64,000 nt of DNA from Forficula auricularia. Taxonomy: Eukaryota; Arthropoda; Insecta; Dermaptera; Forficulidae. This document shows positions 43,370 through 54,734 of this stretch, piece by piece. Made by a program: the position numbers and the translations under genes. How positions within the stretch are numbered: position 1 is the first letter of the stretch; each line of letters starts with the position of its first letter. The DNA lies in NCBI GenBank assembly GCA_024734495.1, contig JALMQS010000187.1, forward strand, positions 22,111,870 to 22,175,869, read 5' to 3'. Under the pieces are notes generated by a model that was not told where the DNA came from, did no database searches, and saw only the letters and a program-made list of their open reading frames with translations.

Positions 43370-44720
43370 CTCCAAAATAGATTTTCTTGGTATAATATAT
43401 ACCTAAGTTGGAGCAGCAAAAAATTTAAATTTAAAACTCATCCGGTTCATCTCTCATCAAAGGCGACATTTAAGAGAAAAAATTCTTAGGATAAGAGCTT
43501 AAATATTGAAGGTTTTCTAGGATTTCAAATTCCTACTCTTATGGTACATTAGGACTAGGAATATCTACATAACAAAGCTACACCAATAATCTTTTAGGGT
43601 TAGGTTATCCATTATCTTTCTTTTCTTCTTTATCGATCTTCATTAACATGCATATTTCATCTATTAAGATCCAGCTATATATATTTCCTGTCCATCCCAT
43701 TTACTTCCACCTCACGCCCTCGTCTATATTACTCTCATCAATATTCCTCTATTTAATAATCTTCCAAAGTTATGCCTTCTTCTTTGTCTATTATAGCTCC
43801 AAAAGGTCGAGTTATCTGTCTGTCTCGGGCATAAAATATAAATTATACTGGAAAGATTATTCAAACAAATATTTATAATAATATGTAGAGGAGTGTCAAG
43901 AAATAAGTGTCTTAAGAAAATGCTATTAAGTAGGCAATTTAAAGACTAAAGCTTAGGACGGATTCCGAGGTAGGTATATGTATTATGTATAAGTACATAT
44001 TTAAATAAATGGAGAGCGAGAGTGAGAAGTTGTTCTGTTTCTGACCTTCGCACTATTCCGTTTCCTCCGATTGTGTAAAACAAAAGCACAGCTGTCTAAA
44101 AATCCAATCGCCCTTTCTTCCTAACCTCGAAGAATTAATCTCAATAAAGGTCTTTTTTATTTATTTTTATGAAACCCACAAGTATCAAGGTGAAATTATA
44201 AGAACGTTTAGAATGCAATTTCAGCAAAATGATGTAAGAGAAAAATGATTTTCGGATTTGATTTGATTAAATGACAATTGAAATTTTAACGTGAAGTGAA
44301 GACGAATGATAACCGGTTAATCGATTACTTTTACTAAAGAAGAGATTTTGAAATTTAAATGGCATATAATCTATATATAAAAGATGAAATTTTTAAGTAT
44401 GTTTATTATACACTCCTTGGCTCTGTCAAGTTAGTCTTTAGGACCGTACAGAACTAGTGATGCAAAGAATAGCTAGCCGAAATGGAAGAGAGGGGATCAA
44501 AACTTAAAATTCTAAGCTCTTTGATCTGGTCACATTTTGCGCAATAAGTCCTTAACGTCTATAAATTACGTCGCGCTAAATTCAGGCATTTTCGAATCTC
44601 TTCTCTCTCCTTGTCACAGTTAGTTAGTTTCATATTTGTAGACTTTCCTAGCTATAATTACATTACAATACCCCAGTCCAGCCCCCTCTCATAAAAAGAT
44701 AATTGAATGAAAATTTGTAT
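43370..44720. other. Mostly low-copy non-coding stretch
   Basis: No repeats matched within the window and no coding frames. At 44000-44130 the composition is more balanced (CCGTTTCCTCCGATTGTG). Nothing further can be assigned. Confidence 0.45.
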
Positions 44721-44726
44721 ATATTA

Positions 44727-45003
44727 AATTGGAAGTTTCTTTTTTAGCGAGAGTAGATGAATTTTTATAAATTGAAGGAGACAATAAAAGTGTGTTTCTG
44801 CTGGAATTATAAATTTTTAATTTATTTATAACGAGACTATAGTTTCGAGAGCTCTCTTCATTAATTCCTGTGAATCAATTCTAATAGACTGATGAAGAAG
44901 GCAAAGCTCTCAAAACTATAGTCTCGTTATAAATAAATTAAAAATTTATAATTCCAGCAGAAGACACATCTTTTATTGTCTCCTTCAATTTTTATAAATT
45001 GAA
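44727..45003. mobile_element. Palindromic family Y element, full copy
   Basis: The arms run from AGTTTCTTTTTTAGCGAGAG and AGACAATAAAAGTGTGTTTC to TCCAGCAGAAGACACATC and TTATTGTCTCC. The centre carries hammerhead-like motifs on opposite strands: 44835-44864 minus (core decayed to TTAATGA) and 44889-44923 plus (CTGATGA, but AAAAC in place of GAAAC). Confidence 0.8.
44889..44923 (+). ncRNA. Hammerhead-like motif in Y, one core base changed
   Basis: CTGATGA, extra A, stem GAAGGC/GCTCTC (imperfect), AAAAC, TATA, GTC. The G-to-A change at the first base of GAAA would be expected to inactivate a hammerhead. It shows the ancestral arrangement next to the better copy at 12439-12473. Confidence 0.3.
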
Positions 45004-45009
45004 GTAATA

Positions 45010-45699
45010 CAAGTACAAATTAATATAATTAATACTTCGCAATTTTCGAATTTTTTAAGTCTACGCGTTCCAAACCCTATCTCACTGCTAGAGAATTCCA
45101 GGGAACTCGAACGCTCATACAGAACAGAAAACTCTGCCTACATCACACCGACAGCATCTCCGGGTCTTTTTGGGTTACCGAATTTTTTAAGTCTTTAATG
45201 ACAATGATCCTATATATTTGATTTAATTGAATTCCATTAGAAGCTCTAGTTCACCGACTTGAAATTATTTTATTATTATTATTTTGGGATCTAGAATATT
45301 TTAAAGCCCTCTTACGGTTAACCACCCTTCTCGCTCATTCTTATTCACTTATCAGCTAGAATTATCAATACTGTCAAATGTAATTAATTCTTCATAAACT
45401 ATTTCTCTGTTCCGACTATGAATAAGATTCGAAAGAATTCGCCTTATATGACAAAAATTAGTTGTTATGTTGTTGTTGTTGTTTGGCTACCTAAACCGTC
45501 ATCCATGACCATTCCGGGTTCATGAACCCGGATTAAAGATCATCTACTCGAATTCAATTAAATCACAGTCTATTTGAAGATATAAAAACTCCTAAATGTT
45601 TCGGAGACTTGAATGCGTGGGTGGAAAGATTTAAGGGTATTAGCCACGAAATAAGAGAAACATGTTTAGATAGTGAGAAATGATATATATTATGATTAA
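45010..45699. other. Non-coding stretch with a (TTG)n-tailed fragment
   Basis: A (TTG)n run near 45465-45482 is followed by GGCTACCTAAACCGTCATCC and CCGGGTTCATGAACCCGG, a perfect palindrome. The rest is unassigned. Confidence 0.4.
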
Positions 45700-46255
45700 A
45701 CAAATTTATGGCAGGTAGTTTGAAAGGCATAACAACCGACGAAATCATCTCTATAAATAAGGGTTGGGATTTGCAACAGCTTCGGAGGAAAATTTTAACA
45801 AGCAAGAATATTATCTCCCGAATGTATATGGTAATAATAATAATATTTCGGCGAGTGTTGGCTTGGTTGCTTGTTCATTTTTTTCGGACATTGTCCTGGC
45901 TGGACAATTGTGTTCTCGAGCTGCTGTTGCTGCTGCTGCTGCTGCATTAAGACGCGAACATCATCCGGGAAAGTTTATTGAACTGAAGAGATTAAAAGAG
46001 AGGATACACAATTGAGTGGAGCGACACTCGTTTCTTCTCCCTCCAGGTGGATGCTGTCTTCTTCAGCAACTTCAGCAACTGCCCTGTCATGATGAGCGCT
46101 AATCGCCCCCACTGCCCCCCAAGTCCCCTCCAAAACAATTCTACCCGGATTTTTTTTCTTCCCTTTGACAGTTTGATGTGAATGGAATCAGAAAAAAGCA
46201 AACTCAACAGATTAATCATCATTCGTAGTTCTATTTGTTTAGTCAACTGATTCAA
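45700..46255. other. Low-copy, GC-balanced block with a (CTG)n tract
   Basis: Mixed composition with no match elsewhere in the window. It contains a CTG/TGC repeat (45919-45945) and overlapping frames of 80-87 codons on both strands, none with a known domain. It lies in the presumed upstream intron of the CABIT gene. Candidate regulatory DNA or an unrecognised exon. Confidence 0.3.
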
Positions 46256-46429
46256 ATTAGATTAAATCAAATGGATTATAATCCTGATAAAAATACATGT
46301 AATAAAATAAAAACAATATTATTTTTTTAAATGAAATTTACCGTATTTTACTTAGAACGAATCTACATAGTTGGAGACATTATTTTTTTCTAGAGTACCT
46401 ACATTATTCCAGTATTTTTTTCTCTAGAG

Positions 46430-46865
46430 CAGGTATGTTCAGCCTTTTGGCTTACACGGGTCGAATTTGAAGTAAAAGCAAATGCCTTGGGCCGCAGATA
46501 AAATATTCTAATTTTATTGATAGTTTTTAATAAAAAAAAGAGTTATTAATGTAGAATAATAATATCCACCATGATAAAGAGGCAAAAATATCTTAAAAAT
46601 ATTTTTATATAATAAAAAATGAAGTCAAAATATGACTAAATTGTGATTATTTTTTCGGAAATCTTGATATATTTTAGTTTTAAAATCTGCCCTTTTATTT
46701 TTCGAAAATTTTTGGGGAGATTGTCCAATTTCTTCTTATTTTAGAAAAAAAAAAGTTCAAATTGTATCAGATTTTTTCCAGTAAGTATTTAAAAATCTTA
46801 ATGATTTAAGGAAATTTATAATTTTATGTCGGGCAGCATTCATTGCAGTGGGTTGGACAGCCCTG
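46430..46865. mobile_element. hAT-type MITE, 436 bp
   Basis: Ends CAGGTATGTTCAGCCTTTTG and (complement) CAGGGCTGTCCAACCCACTG. CTCTAGAG and CTCTAGCC flank it, an 8-bp duplication with two mismatches. Subterminal GGCTTACACGGG matches 28997-29819. Confidence 0.85.
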
Positions 46866-46869
46866 CTCT

Positions 46870-48135
46870 AGCCCCTTGGATAAAGAAAAAAAGAAAAACA
46901 ATGCTTACTAAAGGCTTTATTTTACTCTGTTTATTATAATAATATTTTTGCATATTTTGTAGCTTTGCAATGACACATATTTTTTTACTTTTTAATTTTT
47001 AAAAACTACAAAATTATGGCAATAAAGTATAACTACTCTAAAAAATTTAAACATTGTCCTAGCCACTCACTTTTTAGTCATGAATTCTAAATACGATTTC
47101 ATCTGCTTAGCAGCAAAATTGTTAATGGACAGTGACCAAAAATTAATTCAAAATAATTTTAAAACGTAGTGAATTCGAGATAATCTGTCATTGAATGCAT
47201 TTGGTTTGAGATTAGGGCAGAATTTCCAACAATTTCTGAAATGGACCGAAGTATACTTTTGGCATTTTGTAGTACATATTTATGCAAAGTGACGTCCACA
47301 GTATTTACAATTATAAAATCAAAATACCAAGCAAATTTGAAAAATGTTGAATATGTTCTATGTCCCACTCACTTATCAAATATTCAACCAACATTTGATT
47401 CTTTTTGTAATAAGAAACAAGCACGTATATATTTCAATAATATATTAATTTAATATATAGTTTTAAAAAATTATACAATTATTATAATATATGTATGTTT
47501 AACGATGATCTGTTTAAAATAAATTTATTTTTTTAAGATTTACTAGTGAAAAAGTTTGTTTATTCCATTTTATGATCTTGATCTATATAATCTTAAAAAT
47601 TTTCATCAAATAGGTCGATAAAAAAGTAAGAAGACTGATATAGTGAATATAAAATTAAAGTAAAGAAAATTTTTGAAATTTTTGTTTTACAAACTTTTTA
47701 AAATTTTAAATACAAAATACTTAGGTAGGTTTCACATAAATAAAAAGGTCAGAGGCTTGTTTAGCACGACTCTATATATATTTTGGGGTATAACCCCACC
47801 TTCAGGAATTCACATAGGACACCATTCTCCTTCAACAAAAAAGAATATAAAATTATTAAATTTATTATTTAATTATTATTTTTTTGCTAGTTTTTACTGT
47901 TGAAGGCCTTAAAATTATGACAAAATCTGGTTTGAGGGCTTCTTTAACTCGGGTTCACCTCTAAAAAGTATTTACTAAAAGAAGAAGGATTTTCAGAATA
48001 AATATTTAATTAATTTCTAACATTACTTTTAATTATTATATTATTGTTATTAATAAAGGGTAAGTGAATGTTATATGGCAAGCATTTACCTTGTCAGAAT
48101 AATTTTAAATAGTTTTATACTAATGGAAATAAAAA
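46870..48135. other. AT-rich stretch, nothing recognised
   Basis: No genes or bounded elements. ACTTAGGTAGGTTTCACAT at about 47719 echoes the arms of the small foldback at 49731-49839. Short frames (69-76 codons) are low-complexity. Confidence 0.5.
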
Positions 48136-48353
48136 ATTATTGAAAAGTTTTTGTTTTGCCGAGAGTAGCAGAGTTGTTGATTCACAAAGAGAAACAAAGA
48201 GGTTGTCCTCTGCTTGATGTAAGCTTGATCTAAGCTGACCACCAGTGAAGAAGGAAAACCAAATTTTCAATATCCATACGATATTGACTCCATGAAAAAC
48301 GTTTATATTTTACTTAGGGAAAGTGGTGTAGGTTTTAGGTGAAACATGATATT

Positions 48354-48687
48354 AATTAATAAAGTAAAGGGTGTGTAGTTTCACAGTGAATGAAATAAAA
48401 CTCAAAGAGGTTTATACAAACTCAATATATTTCGGATTATTAGTCCATCATCAGGAGTTTACAAGTTAAAACTAATAATAATTGAACGAGTGATCACAAT
48501 TTTTAACATATATTGGTACATATGATTTAGATGTTAAAAATTGTGATCACTCGTTCAATTATTATTAGTTTTAACTTGTAAACTCCTGATGATGGACTAA
48601 TAATCCGAAATATATTGAGTTTGTATAAACCTCTTTTGAGTTTTATTTCATTCAGTGTGAAACTACACACCCTTTACTTTATTAATT
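48354..48687. mobile_element. Family Z foldback nested in X
   Basis: Near-perfect arms: AATTAATAAAGTAAAGGGTG and its complement at the right, with inner GTTTTAACTTGTAAACTCCT. Each arm contains CTGATGATGGACTAATAATCC followed by GAAATATATTG. The GTC needed for a hammerhead is missing. Confidence 0.9.
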
Positions 48688-48711
48688 AAAATGTTTATAA
48701 ATAAAAAAAGA

Positions 48712-48746
48712 CTGATGATGAAGACCAAGTCTTCGAAACTATAGTC
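48712..48746 (+). ncRNA. Hammerhead-like motif, right arm of X
   Basis: CTGATGA, extra T, 6-bp stem GAAGAC/GTCTTC with loop CAA, GAAAC, TATA, GTC. Relative to 15061-15095 the stem carries a G-C to A-T compensated pair change (GAAGGC/GCCTTC to GAAGAC/GTCTTC), so pairing is retained although sequence changed. Confidence 0.4.
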
Positions 48747-49730
48747 TCAAACAAATAAATAATATATATACAGTTATATCATCTCGATATATATGTGTGT
48801 AATGTTTATTTGCATCAAGCAGAGGACAACCTCTTTGTTTCTCTTTGTAAAAAAATTATAAATAAATAACGAATCTAATCCCTGTTTGTTTGTTTGTTTG
48901 TCCGATTCCCTCTAATTTTCTTCTTCTTTTGGTTTTCGATGGATGTTTACATTTTCATCTCGACATTTATAGCTTCGGACAGATTAATTTGCGGCAGAAG
49001 AGAAGAAAGAATTCCATCGCTTCTACATCATATCTATATTTATATGTTTGCTAGAGAGAAATTGCTTAGAAATATGAAACTAAAACGAAAATTATACTAA
49101 TAAATCTTATAAAGCAAAATTAAATAAATAAATAAAGTGGCTATTTCAAATGATTTACTATTCTGTTTGTATAATAAAAAAATATATTTGTAAGTTATAA
49201 ATATGATTTAATTAACGAGGTCATTAAGTATTTCAAATGAAGATGATTGTTTTGACATAGTAGTTTTTTTTTATAAAACACGATGTTTCGTTTCCTTTAT
49301 TACCTAAGTTCCTATTATTCTCATTAAACGAAAATAGGTTTCTTCCACAAATTAAAATAAAGGTATTAGATTTTTTCTATTTTTTGAGAATGGTAATTTT
49401 TTCGAATACTACTGAAGAAAAAATTATTTTATTTATAGTATGGATATTTTTATATAATTTTACACGTTTTTGTGGTCGAAATTTTTCATTTGAACTAGGG
49501 ATGAGAAGGTCAATCAACTAAAATACTTTTGACTCATATAATACTATATTGTAAATCACATACGATTTCTTGATAAAGTTTACATTATTGTGTGCAAAAT
49601 TTCAAGAAAATCACTTGGAGAAAAGTAAGACAAAATTATATTACAATATTTTATCCACACAACCAAACAATCAGACAGAGAAACCAATAAGTTAAATAAA
49701 AGCATCTAAAAAATAACAAAGTTGAATAAA

Positions 49731-49839
49731 ATTATTGGATAAAAAATACTTGGTAGGTTTCACATTAAGATATAAAAATAAAACGAATTTATTTTTAATC
49801 TTAATGTGAAACCTACCAAGTTATTTTTTATCCAATAAT
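49731..49839. mobile_element. Short foldback, 109 bp
   Basis: Arms ATTATTGGATAAAAAATACT / complement and CTTGGTAGGTTTCACATTAA / complement meet around a loop of about 15 bases. A perfect-hairpin MITE or a recent inverted duplication. Confidence 0.85.
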
Positions 49840-49841
49840 TT

Positions 49842-50250
49842 TAAAAAATGTTTCACCAAGTACCAACACCAAATTCCTTAAAAACTAGAGCTCAATAATC
49901 TAATTTCCCAACAATAAGATATAACTATCTTCTCAAAGAAAGTGATTTTTATAAAATTATAGACAACAAAGAACATGTAACTTGTAATAAGTAGAAAATC
50001 AGTGTTGAGAAAATTATTAAAAACCTATAAAAATGAGGAAACAGGGTTCTTCCTATGAGCTAATTTGAACCAACAGTCTTACTGAGTTAATCCTAGACGA
50101 TATTACGACCAAATTTGAAATTTCATTTCCATGAGATTTAATATTTTTTGATATCATGATAACAGACATGTAATCGTCTCATTGGATTCAGTGGACTCGA
50201 GAGGAGTATCAAATTTGTATTTATTTCACATTACTTTCACTTATTATAAT
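49842..50250. other. Non-coding stretch, nothing assigned
   Basis: AT-rich DNA without paired termini or coding frames. Confidence 0.5.
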
Positions 50251-50251
50251 G

Positions 50252-50469
50252 ATGTTGAGGGCGTATTAGGTTTTTGGTCAAAAATAACACCTTAATTGGT
50301 TATCTGCGAGCTTTCAATCCTTTATTAGATCATCCTCAAGGCTGGACAAATCTATAAACGACCACTGTCCATAGGCTATAGCCCTGAAGATGATCTAATA
50401 AGGATCAAAAGCTCAGAGAAAAACACTAAGTTAAGGTATCTGACGGAAAACCTGATACGACCTCAACAT
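50252..50469. mobile_element. Foldback element with GATGATCTAATAAGG core
   Basis: Arms ATGTTGAGGGCGTATTAGG / CCTGATACGACCTCAACAT (imperfect), with inner ATTAGATCATCCTCAAGG and CTGAAGATGATCTAATAAGG facing each other. It follows the general layout of the other GATGA-cored foldbacks here. Confidence 0.75.
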
Positions 50470-51179
50470 TCTGATAATTTTTAAGAACGAGCCACAAATT
50501 CCAACTTATTATAATATAAATGGAAATAAAAGACCTTTATTATTAATAAATTGACACCCCCGGGAGGACCTAGTTTTTATTAAATTCACGCAATTTCTGA
50601 TTTTGCTCATTATGTTTAAAAATGTCTGAAACGTGGAGAAACATCATTTTAAAACATGATTTATTTTCCGTTTATCGCTGGGTTAGTCTGGATACCGATA
50701 TCCATGGTACTCAAGAATGGAAAGTAGTAGAAAAATTATTCTTGTGCTAAAATCTTTTTATTTTTAATGCGAAGAACTGATTAGATTTTGGCCTCTCTAG
50801 TTTTAGAATTTATGGATCCATAAAGCAGAAATCATAATTTTTTCATTAATACTTATTATTAATTATTTAAGACCACGTCATTATATGGTTAGAAAAGTTT
50901 TCACTTTTTCCTCCAATTATGATATAATTAATATAACTTAGAAACTATTTTCGTTTGAAAATGACAAATCCCTTCCACTAACGTGTATGACTCAACTGGT
51001 TTAAGCTAGAAAATAAAATCCCACTAACGAATTTGAACATGTGTTACCCGAGGCGACTGTCTGTGTGAAAACTCTCCAATATTAAATATCATTTTAATAT
51101 TCCACGTGCTCTAATATAATAGTTCATATTTTATCCCATGTTGTTTAATATTTCATAACTTATAGCTTGTTTACCGAAT
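50470..51179. other. Non-coding stretch, nothing assigned
   Basis: AT-rich; no repeats matched in this window. Confidence 0.5.
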
Positions 51180-51420
51180 ACTAATTGAAATCGATTCCAT
51201 TTCTACTTGTGTATAATAGAAATAAATAAATAAATAAATTCCACTCGGCCGAATATAATTTGTCGGCTAATTGTGGGCAATAGAGCGAGACAAGCGAGCG
51301 CGTGAGCCAAACGGTGTATTGTCTTCTTCGGAAGAACTGGTGAACCAAGAACCAATTCGCAGACCAAGCTGAGCTACACTCTGGGCCGTAAGAATTCAAA
51401 ATATAGAAGGGCTCTCGAAT
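51180..51420 (-). other. Low-copy GC-balanced block (possible exon or regulatory DNA)
   Basis: Mixed composition, unmatched elsewhere, with GAGCGAGACAAGCGAGCGCG. A 72-codon minus-strand frame shows no known domain. It sits about 27 kb upstream of the CABIT coding exon on the gene strand. Candidate 5' UTR exon or enhancer only. Confidence 0.25.
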
Positions 51421-51729
51421 TTATTAATGAGTAAATAAATAATTTGGGGAAGAGGGATATCAGCTAAAATAAAGATGGACGAGATAAATTTACAATAAAA
51501 AATCATAATCTTGTTACTTTATCATCCTGGGTATGGTCAAGTATTGTAATCGTGCATGAAAAAAAGTGTTTTTTTTCCTTCGTTTTTTCGAAATATCTCA
51601 AAAACGGCTTAAACTATTTTGATTCAAAAAATTGAGCAAAACAATGGCATTTCTCTCTACAAAAAAGCTTTAATAAGTAAACATCGAAAAAATTATATTT
51701 TTTGAGATAATAATTGTTTTGTCAAAATG

Positions 51730-52105
51730 TCTGTTAGTCAGTTAGTTAGTCTGTTCGTTACCAAATTTTTGTGGACGAGCTAGCTCAAAAACTAGTTTGA
51801 ATATCAAAACCAAATTTCACAGGTAGTTTTGGTCCATTAAGATTAAGAGCTGATTAGATTTTGGTGCATATCGACCCTAAATTAAAGGGGGTGGAGGGGG
51901 GTTAAAAATTAAAAATCTAGGCAATTTGAGCAAACTCAACCAAATTTCGTATACATAATAAGTGGGCCCACAGTAATCTAAAAATGCAAAAACTAACCCC
52001 TCTCCCCTACATGATTATAAATAATTTTATTAAATATTAAATATAAGTGAGGGGCCAGGTTGTATGGTAAAGTCAAGTGATGGCCACATCAGAACACGTT
52101 AGCTT
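51730..52105 (-). repeat. Interspersed repeat R-C, copy 2
   Basis: Reverse complement of 17910-18410: TTTTGTGGACGAGCTAGCTC, GAGCTGATTAGATTTTGGTG and GATGGCCACATCAGAACACG. It is somewhat shortened in the middle. Confidence 0.75.
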
Positions 52106-52109
52106 ATTT

Positions 52110-52320
52110 ATTAGATATGTAGCTGTAGAAGCTTCAATTTTTGTGATTAAATTTTTAAGAGTTGAAATTTTGTTTAAATGACACATATTTAATTATAATT
52201 ATATATATAATCGAACACGAACAAATAATATAATATAGCTACTAACTACTACTGAAGTTTTATTATATTATTTGTTCCTGTTCAATAAATAATTATAATT
52301 ACATGACAAATTTACTTGAA
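52110..52320. mobile_element. Foldback element family U, copy 2
   Basis: It shares the left flank TTTTTGTGATTAAATTTTTA and the arms AATCGAACACGAACAAATAATATAAT-type / ATTATATTATTTGTTCCTG with 15330-15611. The GACGTTTCG core present in copy 1 is deleted here. Confidence 0.7.
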
Positions 52321-52344
52321 ATGATGTGTGAAAGAAATTAATTT

Positions 52345-52578
52345 GGCGATAGTAATAGATTCAAATTTACTAGAATATCATAAGATGGTGTCATCTATTA
52401 AATCCGATGGAATGGAATATTTTTAATTATATATAATAGCCAGATGGCCCGGATTGCTGTTACTGGCACTCGGGTTCGATTCCCGAGGGGGTGAAAAACA
52501 ACCCCTCTGACATATTATTAAAAATATTCCATTCCATCGGATTTAATAGATGACACCATCTTATGATTTTCTAGTGAA
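52345..52578. mobile_element. Family W element, palindromic full copy with tRNA-like centre
   Basis: The arms are TCATAAGATGGTGTCATCTA / TAGATGACACCATCTTATGA and AAATCCGATGGAATGGAATA / complement. The centre (52441-52500) is tRNA-like: CAGATGGCCCGGATTGC, then CGGGTTCGATTCCCGAGG. This shows that family W is a long-arm hairpin carrying a tRNA-derived core. Confidence 0.8.
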
Positions 52579-52904
52579 ATGTTGTGAATTATTGTACTCA
52601 AGTCTTCCTCGTCGTTCATATAGATACTTTATAATTCTAGAAAATTTCAAATATTTACCTAATTTTTCATTAATTCTTTGATTTTTGACATAGCTAAAAA
52701 AATGTTTCTTATAATTTTATTTGTCTTAAATAATTAAAAATTAATTTTAAATAAATTGGATAAACTGGCAAATAAGATATGAAATAAATTCTTAATTCTC
52801 GTTGACAATGAGAGATGTGACATTTTTCCAAAATTTTAAGTTAGAACTTTTTTCTAAACGCCGAAATGTTCAAAAATCAACTAAACGCGTTTGAGTGGAA
52901 ATCT

Positions 52905-53605
52905 ACGATTCCGCAGAACACAGGTTGAAGGACTCTGATTTAGAGCATAGACGAGGTTTTTAAATTTATTTTCATGAATTTTTTTTTGTGAAAATAAAAA
53001 TGATTTTTCAAATATATTTTCGGATTTGGGTGAAGGGTTGTTCCTTTAATATCCCAAGAATTTTTAGCAAAATACGTGACATCAACCGAATTCTACTTTT
53101 TTCGATTCGAAAAATTATTTGATCAAATCATTGGGCTTGAATTTTCAGACTAAATTTTATCAACTTCGAAAACTTTTTAATTATTCATCGTAGAGCTATG
53201 ACTCTTATAGACATTTTTGTTTAGAATTGAATTTACTTTAACAAAGGTCATTATACAAAGTTGTATATTTCAAAGGGTTAGTCAAAAATGGTGAAATATA
53301 TGTTTCATTTTAAATTTGATCTCTTATACAAGCAAAAGTAAGTCACCTACAAAAAAAGTTACATGAAACAATTTTTAGGGATTTAAATGTACTACAAAAA
53401 ATATCATATAATTAATTTGCCTACGATCACTAATTTAGAAGATAGACGAAGATTTTGATTATATATTCACAAATTTTTTTTTGGTGAAAATAAAAATATT
53501 TTTTCAAAAATATTCACTTTTTCTGGTAAAGGGTTGTTTCCTTTAATAAACCGAAAAATTTTAGCGAAATCCGTGACATCAACAGAATTCCACTTTTATT
53601 CCATC
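52905..53605 (+). repeat. Direct repeat of about 175 bp, preceded by a hAT-like end
   Basis: Blocks 52935-53105 and 53430-53605 share GAAAATAAAAAT, AAGGGTTGTT-CCTTTAATA and CGTGACATCAACNGAATTC in the same orientation. At 52905-52930, TACGATTCCGCAGAACACAG with GGTTGAAG resembles the end of a hAT element and recurs at 55490-55525. Confidence 0.6.
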
Positions 53606-53639
53606 TCATGGCGAGAGACTTGCGTCGATATTATTGGTA

Positions 53640-54730
53640 GACCAAAAGAATTCTAAATGAAAAAGAAAACGATCTTATTTTATCATTTTCATCTATATGA
53701 AGGTTTACAGTTTCATTCTAATATAAGAAAATATCATTTTAATTAAGAATTTTGTAGTTTAAAAGAAATTGTATTAACAGATACAATTTTTTCTCTCCAG
53801 GAGCGAACCAAATGAAATGGCAAAAAGTTTTATTTTTTTATTCATTAGATATTTATTCAATTCTATTGAAATTTCATATCTGTTTGTTATTTTCATTTAT
53901 CATTTTTATCAACTAAATATTATTAAGAAATTTGCATTTTAAAGGGTAGTTTATTTGAAGTTCAATCTGAAAAAACGCTAATAACTCCGTTGAAAAGTTT
54001 TTTAAAAATATAAAATTAATAGAAATTATAAAACAATTAATTACTAATAATTTAATTCAATTTTGAACGAAATCGATTCATTACTTTTTGAGAAAATGGC
54101 AAAAAACCCCGAAAACCGCCATGAAAGGCCATTTTAGAAACATTTTTAAAAGCCACCTCCATGTCACAAGTCAATGTTTCGATTCATATGACTTTTTTAA
54201 CTTTTTTCAAAGGCATCTCGTGCTTTCAAAAAACATCGTTTTTTGACCGTTCGGATGGTTTTTGACCGTTTTCTCAAAAAGTACTGAATAGATTTCGTTC
54301 AAAATTGAATTATATTATTGATAATTAATTGTTTTATAATATCTAATAATTTCATATTTTAAAAAAAAATTTCAACTGAGTTATTAGCGTTTTTTCAAAT
54401 TGGACTTCAAATAAACTACCCTTTAAAATGCAAATTTCTTAATAGTAATTATTTGATATAAAAGATAAATGAAATAACGCAGAGATATAAATTTTCACTA
54501 GATTTGAATAAATATCTAATGAGAAAAAAAATAAAACTTTTTGCCATCTCTCTTTGATTCGCTCTCGGAGAGAAGAAATTGAATCTTTTCTTACAATTTC
54601 TTTTAAACTACAAAATTCTTAATCAAAATACTATTTTTTTATATAATAGACATACTGTGAACTTTCAGATAGATGAAATCGATAAAATAAGATCGTTTTC
54701 TTTTCCATGTATAATACTTTTCGTCTGTTA
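53640..54730. mobile_element. Foldback of about 1.1 kb
   Basis: The left arm (about 53640-54110) and right arm (about 54265-54730) are complementary over some 450 bp with mismatches. Shared: GAAAACGATCTTATTTTATC, TTTAAAGGGTAGTTTATTTG, AAAAACGCTAATAACTC and TTTGAACGAAATCNATTCA. The loop contains GACCGTTCGGATGG. An arm end recurs at 55062-55105. The 75-codon frame at 54579 lies in the right arm. Confidence 0.9.
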
Positions 54731-54734
54731 TATC

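Larger units (their letters stand above)
48139..48846. mobile_element. Family X element with nested family Z foldback
   Basis: Left terminus GTTTTTGTTTTGCCGAGAGT and GGTTGTCCTCTGCTTGATG; right subterminus GCATCAAGCAGAGGACAACC and TTTGTTTCTCTTTG. A Z foldback (48354-48687) interrupts it. The right inner arm carries the hammerhead-like motif at 48712-48746. Confidence 0.8.

Noticed and set aside
48420..48480. Hammerhead-like motif in family Z
   Set aside because: CTGATGA and GAAA are present, but the required NUH/GTC cleavage triplet and helix III are missing.
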